Positions 1-7,249 of a stretch of 9,204 bases of DNA are shown here, piece after piece. Every line of letters begins with the position of its first letter. Position 1 is the first letter of the stretch. This DNA is from Bacteroidales bacterium UBA1237 (GTDB taxonomy: Bacteria > Bacteroidota > Bacteroidia > Bacteroidales > UBA932), in contig DBWN01000179.1 in the NCBI GenBank assembly GCA_002308935.1, positions 1 through 9,204 on the forward strand, given 5' to 3'. The position numbers were made by a program, and so were the translations under genes. The notes beneath the pieces are model-generated. The model saw only the letters and a list, made by a program, of their open reading frames with translations. It was not told where the DNA came from and searched no databases.

Positions 1-3000
1 CCGATCTTCTTATGGTTCAGGTCATAGACCATGTGGAGCCGCACATCGCCTCCGAAATCGAATCCCTTATGGTAATCATACCATAGATATGTATCGAAGC
101 CAAGCTCAATATCATCCTTGAGTACTTCCTTGATCAGAGCGACATCCTGCAAATGCAGGCTTATAAGGGCCTCCTTGACGGCTCCGAAATATCCCACCTG
201 AAGAGAATTGCCGTCACCGCTTCCCTCTTCAACACCGAACCTCTCTTTCAACACCTTCGGATATGTCGGTGCGAATCCCAGATAGAAGAGTTGGGGATAG
301 TTGTCTATCTCCATAGATATATATTGAGTATCGAAGACCTTCAGAGGATTGGGTTTTCCGTCTTTTTCTTTACGCTGGAAGTCCATAATGAACATAGCGT
401 TCAAAGCATCCCAGTTGCAGATTCCGTTGAAATCCCACCCCTTAGTGATATAGAATCCTATTCCGTCCTGGAGCTTCTTCTTGTTCTCGTCATTAATCTC
501 CTTGACCTCTCCGCCACCGACTCCTCCGGATACCGCAAGACTCATCGTATGGTTGCTGCCGATATCGAATTTCAGACCGACTTCTCCCTTGACGATGAGC
601 ATACAGTACAATGCTGCCTCCGGCTCCTCTTCGTCTTTTCCTGCCTTGTCATCAGTACCCTCTTTGGATTTACCGTCTCCGGATGTGGAGGTTCCGCCGG
701 ACTTGGTATCAGACTTTTGGGTTTGCTTCGCTTTGCCGTCGCCGCTCTTTTCCTTGCCGTCGCCTTCACCTTCCTTGGATTCATCTTTCTTCTCTTCTGA
801 AGGAACCTCTCCGGCAAAGATCACGACCTGGAGAAGCGCTGAAGCGTTGAAGTTGACTTTGCCGTCATTCTTCTTCTCGACAGACTTGCCGTCTTTGTCC
901 TTTTCGCTTCCGACATTGAGGACCGTAACGATAGCGAATGTCTCGTCAAGGTCGCCCTTATAGTCCATTCCTTCGATGAAGTCACGGAACTGGTCCAAAG
1001 TACCATTGTCGTCGGGGATGGAAGGAAGAATGTCTTCGATGTATTCTTTTGCGGAACTGGGGATAGCCTTATACAGTGAGTACACCAAAGAAATGACATC
1101 TGCGTATCCCATTTCAGATGCGCTGAAATCAACTGAAGCCTTGGCGATATCCTTGGCGGCTACTGCCCATTCCTTGCTTATCGGGATATCGATGTAATTG
1201 TCCAGTTCAGTCGCGACCGCGTTCAAGAACTCATTGTCAGCAATGGAATCGATATCCCCGCTGGCAATCGCATCAGAAAGGTCTTTGACTTCCTTGATAC
1301 GCTCCTGAGCCTCAGATGCGTAGACCTTGACTGTAGCAGCCGCTTTCTCGACATTGTCGGCAACCTTCTCAAGTGCGGAAAGATCTATATAGGCAGGAAG
1401 CTGATCGATTATCCTCTTGATGATTTCACGGATGACCCTGCGGACAATCCTCATCACCTGACGCTTGATCTCACGGATAATGGGGTTGATGATCTTGTTG
1501 CGTACCCTGTCCCAAACACCGGTAGCCACATCCGAGAGGAATTCTGTGATCTGGCTGTCATCGAACTTGGCGCCCGCGGCAGAGGCTTTCTTCAGGATTG
1601 CCTTGATGCACTGCTTGAACCCTTCATAATAGAGTTCAGGATTGGGGACTGAAACATTGTCAAAGGCCTCGGATATTACCTTTATATATTGATTGATGTC
1701 AAGATTGTCCTTAAGGTCATCCCACTTGCCTCCTATCGCGGAGAAATCATCCAAGGTTGAAGGGCTGAGGAAACTCTTGACCGCCTTGACGTCCCCTTCG
1801 AAAGTCGCCTCCAGCGCAGAGATGGTCCCGTCAAGCCTGTTCTTCCATTCAGTCTCGCTGAAGAATTTCTGAAGATGGGTGCTGACTCCGCTGCCCCATG
1901 CTGAAAGGAGAGCCGTTGAATCCGACTTCAGAGAAGCCGCAAGAGTCTCGGGGTCCGGAGCCTTGGATTCCTTTATGGCGTCAAGTATTGACGGATAGAG
2001 TATCTCGTCATACAGTTTTTCGACTGTAGCGGGAACCGCAATGCTGTCAATCTGTTTCTTGACTTTCTTGACAAATGCCTGCGCATCGTCAGCAATCTGG
2101 TTCACATCCTTGGAAAGAGGGTTGAGCACATCCTGGATGAAGTTCCTCTTTATCTCCTGGATTATGTCCTTGGCGTTTCGCTTCAGAGCCTCATACATCT
2201 CCTCCAGAAGGTCAAGAACCTTGCGGATCATGGTCATAAGAGGCTTGAACTGTTCCCACAGTTCTTTTCTTGCCTCCGCAGTGACAGAAAGAACCTTTTC
2301 TCCAAGTTCACGGAGGAGGGATTCCAGCATATTCCTTATTGAACTGAAGTCAGGAATATCAGGATTGAAGAGGCGGACGATTTCTATGATCTTGGAAGCG
2401 ATCTTCTCAGCGTCCTCTATGCTGTTGACCGGATACTGCTCCTTGAAGTAATCTTCCGGATCAGTGAACATTTTCTCGATCTTGCTCCACTTGAATGTGG
2501 TGATCTTGATCGGGTATGAAAGTCCTTTGAGGTAATCGATGCCGCCCTGGACCTTGCCGCCCAAACCGTCCTTGAAGGAATTTCCGATATCGGTTATCTG
2601 CTGGGAGTAGTCCGGAATGTTTATCGCCGGTATGTCCACAAGATCACCTGTCACATCAAGTTTCTCCAAAGAAGTGCCTGTGAGAGAATCCACCTTCTTG
2701 ACAGCGTTGTCGATATTGGTTTTCGCTTCGCCGGTGACCTTATTGACGGTTCCCGTAGCATATGCAACTGCCCCGTTGGCTTCTTCGGTAAAGTCCTTGA
2801 CAAATCCGCTGACGGCGTCAGTTGCATCACCGATGGCTTCGGTGACTTCACCGGCCGCGGATGACAATGCAGAGATGAATTTCTGAGGAAGCTTTATCTC
2901 CACGGTCTTCTCACCGACTATTCCCAAGAAGTCAAGAATGGCGTATACCTTGGAAAGATAACCTGAGACTTTCTGATATATTTCAAGCGCTTGTTTGTAT

Positions 3001-3836
3001 TCTTCAGACTGCTGGAGTTCGAATATGCCCTTCTTGAATTCGCTCGCAGCTTCATTGGCGGTATCTGTCGCAAGAGCCTTGAGGTTCTCGTAGACGTCCT
3101 CCATCTCTTCGACGCTCTCCTTGAACAGGGAATTGACCATCTTTTCCGCCTTGGAGGCATCATTTTCAAGTTCATTTATGACACTCTTGACATTGGAGCG
3201 TATGTCTTTGACAGTATCACTGATGTTCTTGTATATTTCATTCACCTGGAGCTTGCAGTACTTTATCTCATCGGAGAAGACCTCACGGCCGTTCCTCAGG
3301 ATTGTGATCATGATGTACTCGAGGATATCCATCGCGAAGTCCTTGAAATCGAACTTCTCGTAGGCGTCTCCAAGGAGATTCTTGATCTCATCTTCGATTT
3401 TGCTGTACTCGACATCCTGGAAGTCCTTGATCAACTGGACCAGATCCTTAAGCGTATCGTACAATGACTTGAGAATCGAGGCGTAATCCGTCTCGCCTTC
3501 TTTTGTCAAGGGCTCAAGGTCGCTGGCCAGGCTATCGATAAGGGCGAGCGGTTTACCGAGAAGATTGGCGAACTTCTCAGCATTGTCGCACTGGCTGATA
3601 TCCATACCGACCTGAGCGAATACGGCTTTTATGACCTGTCCGCAATTGTCATAGATGGCTTGGGCTGACCGGATCCCGTCACTGAAACCGGAAGGTGTCC
3701 CTTCAGCACTGCTTTCCAACTTGTCGATTGCTTTTCTGACACTTGAGAATTCCTTCTCCAGATCTTGGAGAAGAGTGTCCATTGTCTTCTGAAGAAGAAG
3801 GACAATTTTGTCAGTAATGTTCTCGAAGGCTCCCAT
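1..3836 (-). CDS. Very large helical protein of unknown function (3' end outside window)
   Basis: The frame starts at an ATG (MGAFENITDKIV) and stays open for 1278 codons to the window edge, so the C-terminus is missing. There is no signal peptide or clear membrane segment. Residues 1 to about 970 read as long amphipathic helices rich in Lys, Glu, Asp, Ile and Leu, with patches resembling apolipoprotein-like or helical-bundle proteins. Residues 780-813 form an exceptionally basic amphipathic helix (nine Arg/Lys). A Lys/Asp/Gly stretch near 975-992 and a longer low-complexity linker at 1013-1075 (Lys, Glu, Asp, Gly, Ser, Thr) lead into a region from about 1076 with alternating hydrophobic residues, Gly-Gly turns and many Tyr/Phe/Trp, which looks beta-rich. 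I count only one His before residue 1080 and six Cys overall. I do not recognise the family. Large DUF6603-type proteins and cargo or structural proteins of contractile injection systems are comparisons worth running, but nothing here proves either. The gene appears to be alone behind its own promoter; neighbours to the left are not visible. Confidence 0.9.
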   Translation of the reverse strand, partial: MGAFENITDKIVLLLQKTMDTLLQDLEKEFSSVRKAIDKLESSAEGTPSGFSDGIRSAQAIYDNCGQVIKAVFAQVGMDISQCDNAEKFANLLGKPLALIDSLASDLEPLTKEGETDYASILKSLYDTLKDLVQLIKDFQDVEYSKIEDEIKNLLGDAYEKFDFKDFAMDILEYIMITILRNGREVFSDEIKYCKLQVNEIYKNISDTVKDIRSNVKSVINELENDASKAEKMVNSLFKESVEEMEDVYENLKALATDTANEAASEFKKGIFELQQSEEYKQALEIYQKVSGYLSKVYAILDFLGIVGEKTVEIKLPQKFISALSSAAGEVTEAIGDATDAVSGFVKDFTEEANGAVAYATGTVNKVTGEAKTNIDNAVKKVDSLTGTSLEKLDVTGDLVDIPAINIPDYSQQITDIGNSFKDGLGGKVQGGIDYLKGLSYPIKITTFKWSKIEKMFTDPEDYFKEQYPVNSIEDAEKIASKIIEIVRLFNPDIPDFSSIRNMLESLLRELGEKVLSVTAEARKELWEQFKPLMTMIRKVLDLLEEMYEALKRNAKDIIQEIKRNFIQDVLNPLSKDVNQIADDAQAFVKKVKKQIDSIAVPATVEKLYDEILYPSILDAIKESKAPDPETLAASLKSDSTALLSAWGSGVSTHLQKFFSETEWKNRLDGTISALEATFEGDVKAVKSFLSPSTLDDFSAIGGKWDDLKDNLDINQYIKVISEAFDNVSVPNPELYYEGFKQCIKAILKKASAAGAKFDDSQITEFLSDVATGVWDRVRNKIINPIIREIKRQVMRIVRRVIREIIKRIIDQLPAYIDLSALEKVADNVEKAAATVKVYASEAQERIKEVKDLSDAIASGDIDSIADNEFLNAVATELDNYIDIPISKEWAVAAKDIAKASVDFSASEMGYADVISLVYSLYKAIPSSAKEYIEDILPSIPDDNGTLDQFRDFIEGMDYKGDLDETFAIVTVLNVGSEKDKDGKSVEKKNDGKVNFNASALLQVVIFAGEVPSEEKKDESKEGEGDGKEKSGDGKAKQTQKSDTKSGGTSTSGDGKSKEGTDDKAGKDEEEPEAALYCMLIVKGEVGLKFDIGSNHTMSLAVSGGVGGGEVKEINDENKKKLQDGIGFYITKGWDFNGICNWDALNAMFIMDFQRKEKDGKPNPLKVFDTQYISMEIDNYPQLFYLGFAPTYPKVLKERFGVEEGSGDGNSLQVGYFGAVKEALISLHLQDVALIKEVLKDDIELGFDTYLWYDYHKGFDFGGDVRLHMVYDLNHKKI

Positions 3837-3856
3837 GGCAGATAAAGTTAGTCAAT

Positions 3857-3888
3857 CAAATGTAACAAATCGTAACTTTATAAACAAG
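3857..3888 (-). promoter_or_regulatory. Bacteroidetes-type promoter of the large helical-protein gene
   Basis: Read on the minus strand, CTTG (3885-3888) is followed by exactly 20 bases and then TACATTTG (3857-3864). The second element matches the Bacteroidetes -7 consensus TAnnTTTG perfectly, and the first matches three of the four bases of the -33 TTTG. Transcription would start near 3850, leaving a leader of roughly 15 nt before the ATG at 3836. No Shine-Dalgarno sequence is present, as is usual in this phylum. Confidence 0.75.
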
Positions 3889-4010
3889 CCCCAAAAACGA
3901 AAATCATAAAAAATTATTAGCCAAAAAGACAATTTTATGACATATTATCTGCATAAATTCAAATTTCTGTATATTTTCACTTTCAGATTATAAGTATTTC
4001 TGTTTAGAGA

Positions 4011-4022
4011 GTCGCATGCGAC
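4011..4022. other. Perfect 12-bp palindrome in an AT-rich intergenic region
   Basis: GTCGCATGCGAC is its own reverse complement and stands out because it is GC-rich within an otherwise AT-rich gap (3837-4105) between the large gene and the AraC terminator. The gap holds no convincing gene. Its left part carries the large gene's promoter, and 3889-4010 is plain AT-rich sequence. The palindrome lies about 150 bp upstream of that promoter's -7 element. It could be a binding site for a dimeric regulator or be coincidental; it is too short and lacks the loop and T-run of a terminator. Confidence 0.4.
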
Positions 4023-4105
4023 ATATACTACAGACTCCCGTTTCGGTCAAGGGCTTCCGGCAGAAAAGAAAAGGCAGGACTCCCCGCATCGGAAATAGGG
4101 CAATG

Positions 4106-4136
4106 AAAAAAGACGCCGGAAAGAGAAACCGGCATC
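4106..4136 (-). terminator. Rho-independent terminator of the AraC-family gene
   Basis: On the minus strand the sequence reads GATGCCGG, a nine-base loop, CCGGCGTC, then six T. This gives an 8-bp stem with one G-T wobble and a U-tract (4106-4111 as A on the plus strand). It begins 32 bases after the regulator's stop codon (4169-4171), the expected position for ending that transcript. Confidence 0.85.
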
Positions 4137-4168
4137 GATTCCTAGAAAGTTTCGGGGATGAATCCGTC

Positions 4169-5065
4169 TTACAGTTTTTCCAGATACTCACCGGGAGTCA
4201 TACCACAGACCTTCTTGAAGATCCGGTTGAAATGGTGCACGTACTCAAAGCCTAAAAGGTGGGCTGTTTCACTGACGTTGTAGCCTTGCATCAGAAGGCC
4301 TTTACCCTTCTCAACGACAAAGGAATGGATATAACCGATAGCAGTTCCCCCGGTAGCTTTACGGATCATATCACCCAAATAGCGTGGGGAGTAAGCCAAT
4401 TCTGAAGCGCAATATGTGACGGAGGGGATTCCCGAATCCAATTGCCTGTTATCGGAATAGTAATCGGCAAGAAGCTTCAGGAAGCGTTTCAACAGATCGG
4501 ACGATTCCTCTTCTGTTGAAGTCATTTGCCTATGATACACCCGGTCACAGTATTCCAAAATCAGATGAAGATATCCTTGGACAACCCCCCGAAGAGAAGC
4601 AGAATCTTCATTATCCTGCAGTTCGCTGCGCAATTTGCCGATCAATACATCCAACCACTCCCATTCCGATGCACTCAAGCGCAGAGAATCGTCGTGAAAA
4701 TAGGAGAAGAACCGGTACTCTTCCATTTTTGTCGCCCAGATTGAACCTTTGAACAACTCAGAAGACCAAAGTACAACCCATCCGTTTCTGGTTATCAAGC
4801 CTCCATCATCTTCCACCCCCCCGATCTGTCCTGGAGCCACTGCTATGATCGAAGAACCGCTTGTCCGGTATCTGGTCATGCCGTATGGGAGATAATCCGG
4901 AAACTCCTTCATCATGAACAACCCATATACACTGTATTTGTTCAGACTACGTCTGTAAGGTTCCAGTTCATCAAGGTGCAAAACACATATAAGCGGATGA
5001 AGCACCGGAGCATTGACGTATCGGGCATAATCATTAGGGGTTATGACTTGCAATATCTTCTTCAT
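4169..5065 (-). CDS. AraC-family transcriptional regulator
   Basis: This 298-aa protein has the two-part AraC layout. The N-terminal portion (about 1-180) is probably a cupin-like sensing domain, including the GMTRYRTSGSS and APGQIGG segments. The C-terminal DNA-binding domain is at about 215-298. The first helix-turn-helix is near 217-239 (TYCASELAYSPRYLGDMIRK). The second is near 263-294 and carries the family signature LGFEYVHHFNRIFKK followed by GMTPGEY. I chose the ATG at 5065 (MKKILQVITPND). The frame stays open upstream to 5311, but that extension would run through the divergent promoter and into the opposite gene, and 298 aa is normal for the family. The gene is divergent from the EFR1-type ferredoxin gene and is its likely regulator. 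The ligand cannot be read from the sequence. Confidence 0.93.
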   Translation of the reverse strand: MKKILQVITPNDYARYVNAPVLHPLICVLHLDELEPYRRSLNKYSVYGLFMMKEFPDYLPYGMTRYRTSGSSIIAVAPGQIGGVEDDGGLITRNGWVVLWSSELFKGSIWATKMEEYRFFSYFHDDSLRLSASEWEWLDVLIGKLRSELQDNEDSASLRGVVQGYLHLILEYCDRVYHRQMTSTEEESSDLLKRFLKLLADYYSDNRQLDSGIPSVTYCASELAYSPRYLGDMIRKATGGTAIGYIHSFVVEKGKGLLMQGYNVSETAHLLGFEYVHHFNRIFKKVCGMTPGEYLEKL

Positions 5066-5088
5066 TACTGGCGGATGAGCATTGTTTG

Positions 5089-5117
5089 TTCTGCGAAAAT
5101 ACAACAATTCTGCGAAA
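5089..5117. promoter_or_regulatory. Candidate AraC-type operator: two direct copies of TTCTGCGAAA
   Basis: TTCTGCGAAA occurs at 5089-5098 and again at 5108-5117, giving a 19-bp centre-to-centre period of roughly two helical turns. AraC-family proteins bind direct half-sites with about this spacing (family knowledge). One copy overlaps the regulator's own probable -7 element, and both lie 50-78 bp upstream of the -7 element of the divergent ferredoxin gene. That geometry would suit repression of the regulator and activation of the divergent gene. Confidence 0.5.
5094..5101 (-). promoter_or_regulatory. Probable -7 element of the AraC-family gene
   Basis: On the minus strand this reads TATTTTCG, one base away from TAnnTTTG, and places transcription start near 5087, about 22 nt before the ATG at 5065. 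No good -33 TTTG lies at the normal spacing, so the promoter looks weak or dependent on other factors. It overlaps one copy of the 10-bp direct repeat, as an autoregulated promoter might. Confidence 0.45.
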
Positions 5118-5166
5118 TTGGTTATAATTTGACAAATTAAAGTTAAGATTTTCCGCGTATCAGGTC

Positions 5167-5174
5167 TACCTTTG
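5167..5174 (+). promoter_or_regulatory. -7 element of the EFR1-type ferredoxin gene
   Basis: TACCTTTG matches the Bacteroidetes -7 consensus exactly. About 20 bases upstream there is only GTTAA (5142-5146) rather than TTTG, so the -33 box is poor, a pattern often seen at activator-dependent promoters. Start of transcription near 5181 would leave a leader of only about 10 nt before the ATG at 5190. Confidence 0.6.
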
Positions 5175-5189
5175 TAAAAAACAATTTCT

Positions 5190-6122
5190 ATGGAAATCAA
5201 TCGACCGATCAACAGAAGAACAGCCCTCAAAGTGATGGGCATGGGAATGCTTGCCACATGCGTAGTTCCGCTCCCCTCCTTCGGGAAGTCCGGAAAAAGC
5301 GATAAGATCAAACGCCTGATTTTTTATTTTTCCGCGACGGGCAATAGCCTGTATGTTTCACGTGAGATAGGAGGAGAGGGGTCAGTTCTGATGAGCATCG
5401 CCCAAGAGATCCACAATGACAATCCCGTATATGAGGCAGATGAAATCGGCTTCGTATGTCCGGTGTACTGTTTCATACCACCTGCAATCGTCCAGGACTT
5501 CATCGCCCGTTCAACCTTCAAGGCGGATTATTTCTTTGCAGTCGGAACTTACGGTGCGCACAGCACTATTTTCCCTGAGTTCCTTGACAACCTCGCAAAG
5601 GAGCATGGTGTGAAGCTGAACTACATCTCCACCATCCAGATGGTCGACACTTACCTCCCCTACTTTGACGCCGAAAGGGAAAAGGCTGACCCGAAGAATG
5701 ACAGGATTCCCGAGAGAATCGCAGCCGTATCCGCTTCCATCAACAACCGCGAAGATTATATCCAGCCTGTAACCCAGCAAGACAGGATGATATGTGAAGG
5801 ATATTACCGCGGTTCAGGACGTGATCGTCAGAGGCCTACCGTAACAAGGTCGGAGAAGATAGTCTTCGCGACAGATGCATGCATAGGTTGCGGAATCTGC
5901 ACATCGCTCTGTCCTCACGGTTCATGGAAGGTCATAAACGGACACGCCGTGCCTGAAGGAGATTGCGAAAACTGCCTTGCCTGCGTCCACAATTGCCCCC
6001 AGAAAGCGATTTCCATCATCCCGACTCCTCCCGAGCCGCAGGAGCCGAACAGGAACGCACGCTACCGCAATCCGCACGTCACCATCCCAGATCTGATAAA
6101 GGCGAACAATCAGCATTCGTAG
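5190..6122 (+). CDS. Tat-leader EFR1-type flavodoxin/2[4Fe-4S] ferredoxin protein
   Basis: The 310-aa protein combines three parts. Residues 1-32 look like a twin-arginine leader: NRRTALK at 8-14, then a hydrophobic stretch VMGMGMLATCVVPLP, ending before SFGKSGKS. Residues about 40-190 are a flavodoxin-like domain, with the FMN phosphate loop FSATGNS at 47-53 and a second conserved segment VCPVYCFIPP. Residues 231-242 and 259-270 are two bacterial ferredoxin motifs, C231-x2-C234-x2-C237-x3-C241-P and C259-x2-C262-x2-C265-x3-C269-P, which should hold two [4Fe-4S] clusters. This order is that of EFR1-family ferrodoxins, predicted electron carriers whose partners are mostly unknown. The Tat leader suggests export of a folded, cofactor-loaded protein, unlike the usual cytoplasmic form. 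Cys24 within LATC could also be lipidated, but Thr at -1 is unusual for that. The esterase gene follows after 86 bases, possibly in one transcript. Confidence 0.92.
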   Translation: MEINRPINRRTALKVMGMGMLATCVVPLPSFGKSGKSDKIKRLIFYFSATGNSLYVSREIGGEGSVLMSIAQEIHNDNPVYEADEIGFVCPVYCFIPPAIVQDFIARSTFKADYFFAVGTYGAHSTIFPEFLDNLAKEHGVKLNYISTIQMVDTYLPYFDAEREKADPKNDRIPERIAAVSASINNREDYIQPVTQQDRMICEGYYRGSGRDRQRPTVTRSEKIVFATDACIGCGICTSLCPHGSWKVINGHAVPEGDCENCLACVHNCPQKAISIIPTPPEPQEPNRNARYRNPHVTIPDLIKANNQHS

Positions 6123-6152
6123 GGTAAAATATCTTACGACGGGCATGATACC

Positions 6153-6173
6153 GGTCTGTTCTCGGAGCAGACC
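6153..6173 (+). other. Intercistronic hairpin between ferredoxin and esterase genes
   Basis: GGTCTG (6153-6158) and CAGACC (6168-6173) form a perfect 6-bp stem with a nine-base loop. No run of T follows, so it is not a convincing terminator. It may attenuate or stabilise a two-gene transcript. I could not find a good promoter of the TTTG/TAnnTTTG kind in the remaining bases before the esterase start, which favours cotranscription. Confidence 0.4.
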
Positions 6174-6208
6174 ATCTGATATTTGTATTTCATTAATAAC
6201 ATCATCCT

Positions 6209-7156
6209 ATGAGAACACTTTTCATTGTGGCGGCCATATTGTCCATGGCATGTGGAGGGCCGAAGGAAGCCCCTCAAACCACGCATCAGGCTTACAAGAT
6301 CTATGAAGGTCCTGCTCCCGGAAGCGAAAACTGGGATTGGGAGGAATACAGTTATACCGATCAGAATGGCGACATGTATTTCGCGAACATCAAGGACCCT
6401 GAAATCATCGCATATCTTCCTGAAGAAGGAAAAGCTACAGGAGCAGCCATGATCGTATGCCCCGGAGGCGGTTTCACTGTTAGCTATTTCACTAAAGAGG
6501 GGACCAATGTCGCGGAGTGGCTCGCCGAACACGGCATCGCCGCATTCGTCCTGAAATACAGGCTGGTCCATTTTGCGCACAACAGCGAGGAAGCCTTCTA
6601 CTCGATCTCAGGTTCCCCTGCCCCGAAGTACACCCCTGAAGAGGCGAAGGCTCTGGAAGAGCATCGCCCCATCGGAATCCAGATGGGTTATGATGACGGA
6701 AGGGCTGCGATCGCGTATCTGCGTACGCACGCAGCAGAATTCGGAATCGACCCGGACCGCATCGGTATCATGGGCTTTTCTGCCGGAGCGCTCCTGAGCA
6801 TCGACGTCGCTTTGAATCATACCCCGCAGAACCGTCCCAACCTGGTGGCCCCTGTCTACGGTGAAATCACTCCCATGCCAGAATCGCTGCCCGAGGATGC
6901 CGCACCCCTTTTCATCGCAGCTCCGGAGTACGACATCTTCAATGGGCTGACCGCCATCGACATGATGCTCGCATGGAGAAATGCCGGACGTCCTGCAGAA
7001 GCACATTATTTCGCATACGAGGGGCACGGATTCGGCTATACCCCGGACCCTCAACGCCAACGTCCTTCTTACGTCTGGATTGACCTGTTCTACACTTTCA
7101 TGCAGAAATCAGGATTCCTCGGCAGGCAATTCATGAGAGGAAGGCCAATGAGATAA
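6209..7156 (+). CDS. Lipoprotein alpha/beta hydrolase (xylan/feruloyl-esterase-like)
   Basis: The 315-aa protein begins with a short leader, MRTLFIVAAILSMAC, whose Cys15 fits a loose Bacteroidetes lipobox and is followed by GGPKE, so a membrane-anchored lipoprotein facing the periplasm or cell surface is likely. The fold is an alpha/beta hydrolase. The oxyanion-hole segment is CPGGGF (near 86-91). The nucleophile elbow GFSAG carries Ser191, the acid is probably Asp242 in EYDIFNG, and the base is His273 in YEGHGFG. The segment GIAAFVLKYRL after the oxyanion loop is typical of esterases that deacylate plant polysaccharides or small carbohydrate esters. The exact substrate cannot be read; no glycoside hydrolase or SusC/SusD gene is in the window. 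It lies 86 bases downstream of the exported ferredoxin gene on the same strand and may share its AraC-controlled promoter. Confidence 0.9.
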   Translation: MRTLFIVAAILSMACGGPKEAPQTTHQAYKIYEGPAPGSENWDWEEYSYTDQNGDMYFANIKDPEIIAYLPEEGKATGAAMIVCPGGGFTVSYFTKEGTNVAEWLAEHGIAAFVLKYRLVHFAHNSEEAFYSISGSPAPKYTPEEAKALEEHRPIGIQMGYDDGRAAIAYLRTHAAEFGIDPDRIGIMGFSAGALLSIDVALNHTPQNRPNLVAPVYGEITPMPESLPEDAAPLFIAAPEYDIFNGLTAIDMMLAWRNAGRPAEAHYFAYEGHGFGYTPDPQRQRPSYVWIDLFYTFMQKSGFLGRQFMRGRPMR

Positions 7157-7203
7157 CTATGTGATTGATTTCCAGCAATCAAAAGCGAACCTTCTCATAT
7201 GCG

Positions 7204-7230
7204 CAGCGGAGCCTAAAAAAGGCTCCGCTG
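7204..7230. terminator. Strong hairpin between convergent esterase and mnmA genes
   Basis: CAGCGGAGCC (7204-7213) and GGCTCCGCTG (7221-7230) form a perfect 10-bp stem closed by a seven-base loop, TAAAAAA. It lies 47 bases after the esterase stop and 19 bases past the mnmA stop read from the other side, the classic place for a shared bidirectional terminator. Neither strand has a clean T-run after the stem; the T-rich part on the minus strand sits in the loop. Confidence 0.7.
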
Positions 7231-7249
7231 TACTGTTTCAGAAGAAAAA

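Noticed and set aside
153..800. Plus-strand open frame of 215 codons, hydrophobic at its end
   Set aside because: It lies wholly antisense to the long minus-strand frame; its hydrophobic end is the complement of the Lys/Glu/Asp-rich linker, so it is a composition artefact.
2991..3467. Plus-strand open frame of 158 codons
   Set aside because: It is antisense to the helical region of the large protein and shows the Leu/Phe/Asp bias expected from reading Lys/Glu helix codons backwards; no start signal or domain is visible.
4016..4255. Plus-strand open frame of 79 codons over the AraC terminator
   Set aside because: It crosses the regulator's terminator and overlaps its 3' coding end antisense, and has no recognisable domain or promoter.
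5066..5311. 82-codon N-terminal extension of the AraC regulator
   Set aside because: It would run through both divergent promoters and 120 bases into the ferredoxin gene; the sequence is not AraC-like and the start at 5065 gives normal family length.
7165..7182. Small inverted repeat TTGATT/AATCAA after the esterase stop
   Set aside because: It is a short, AT-rich stem without a T-run, and the much stronger 10-bp hairpin 22 bases further on explains termination better.
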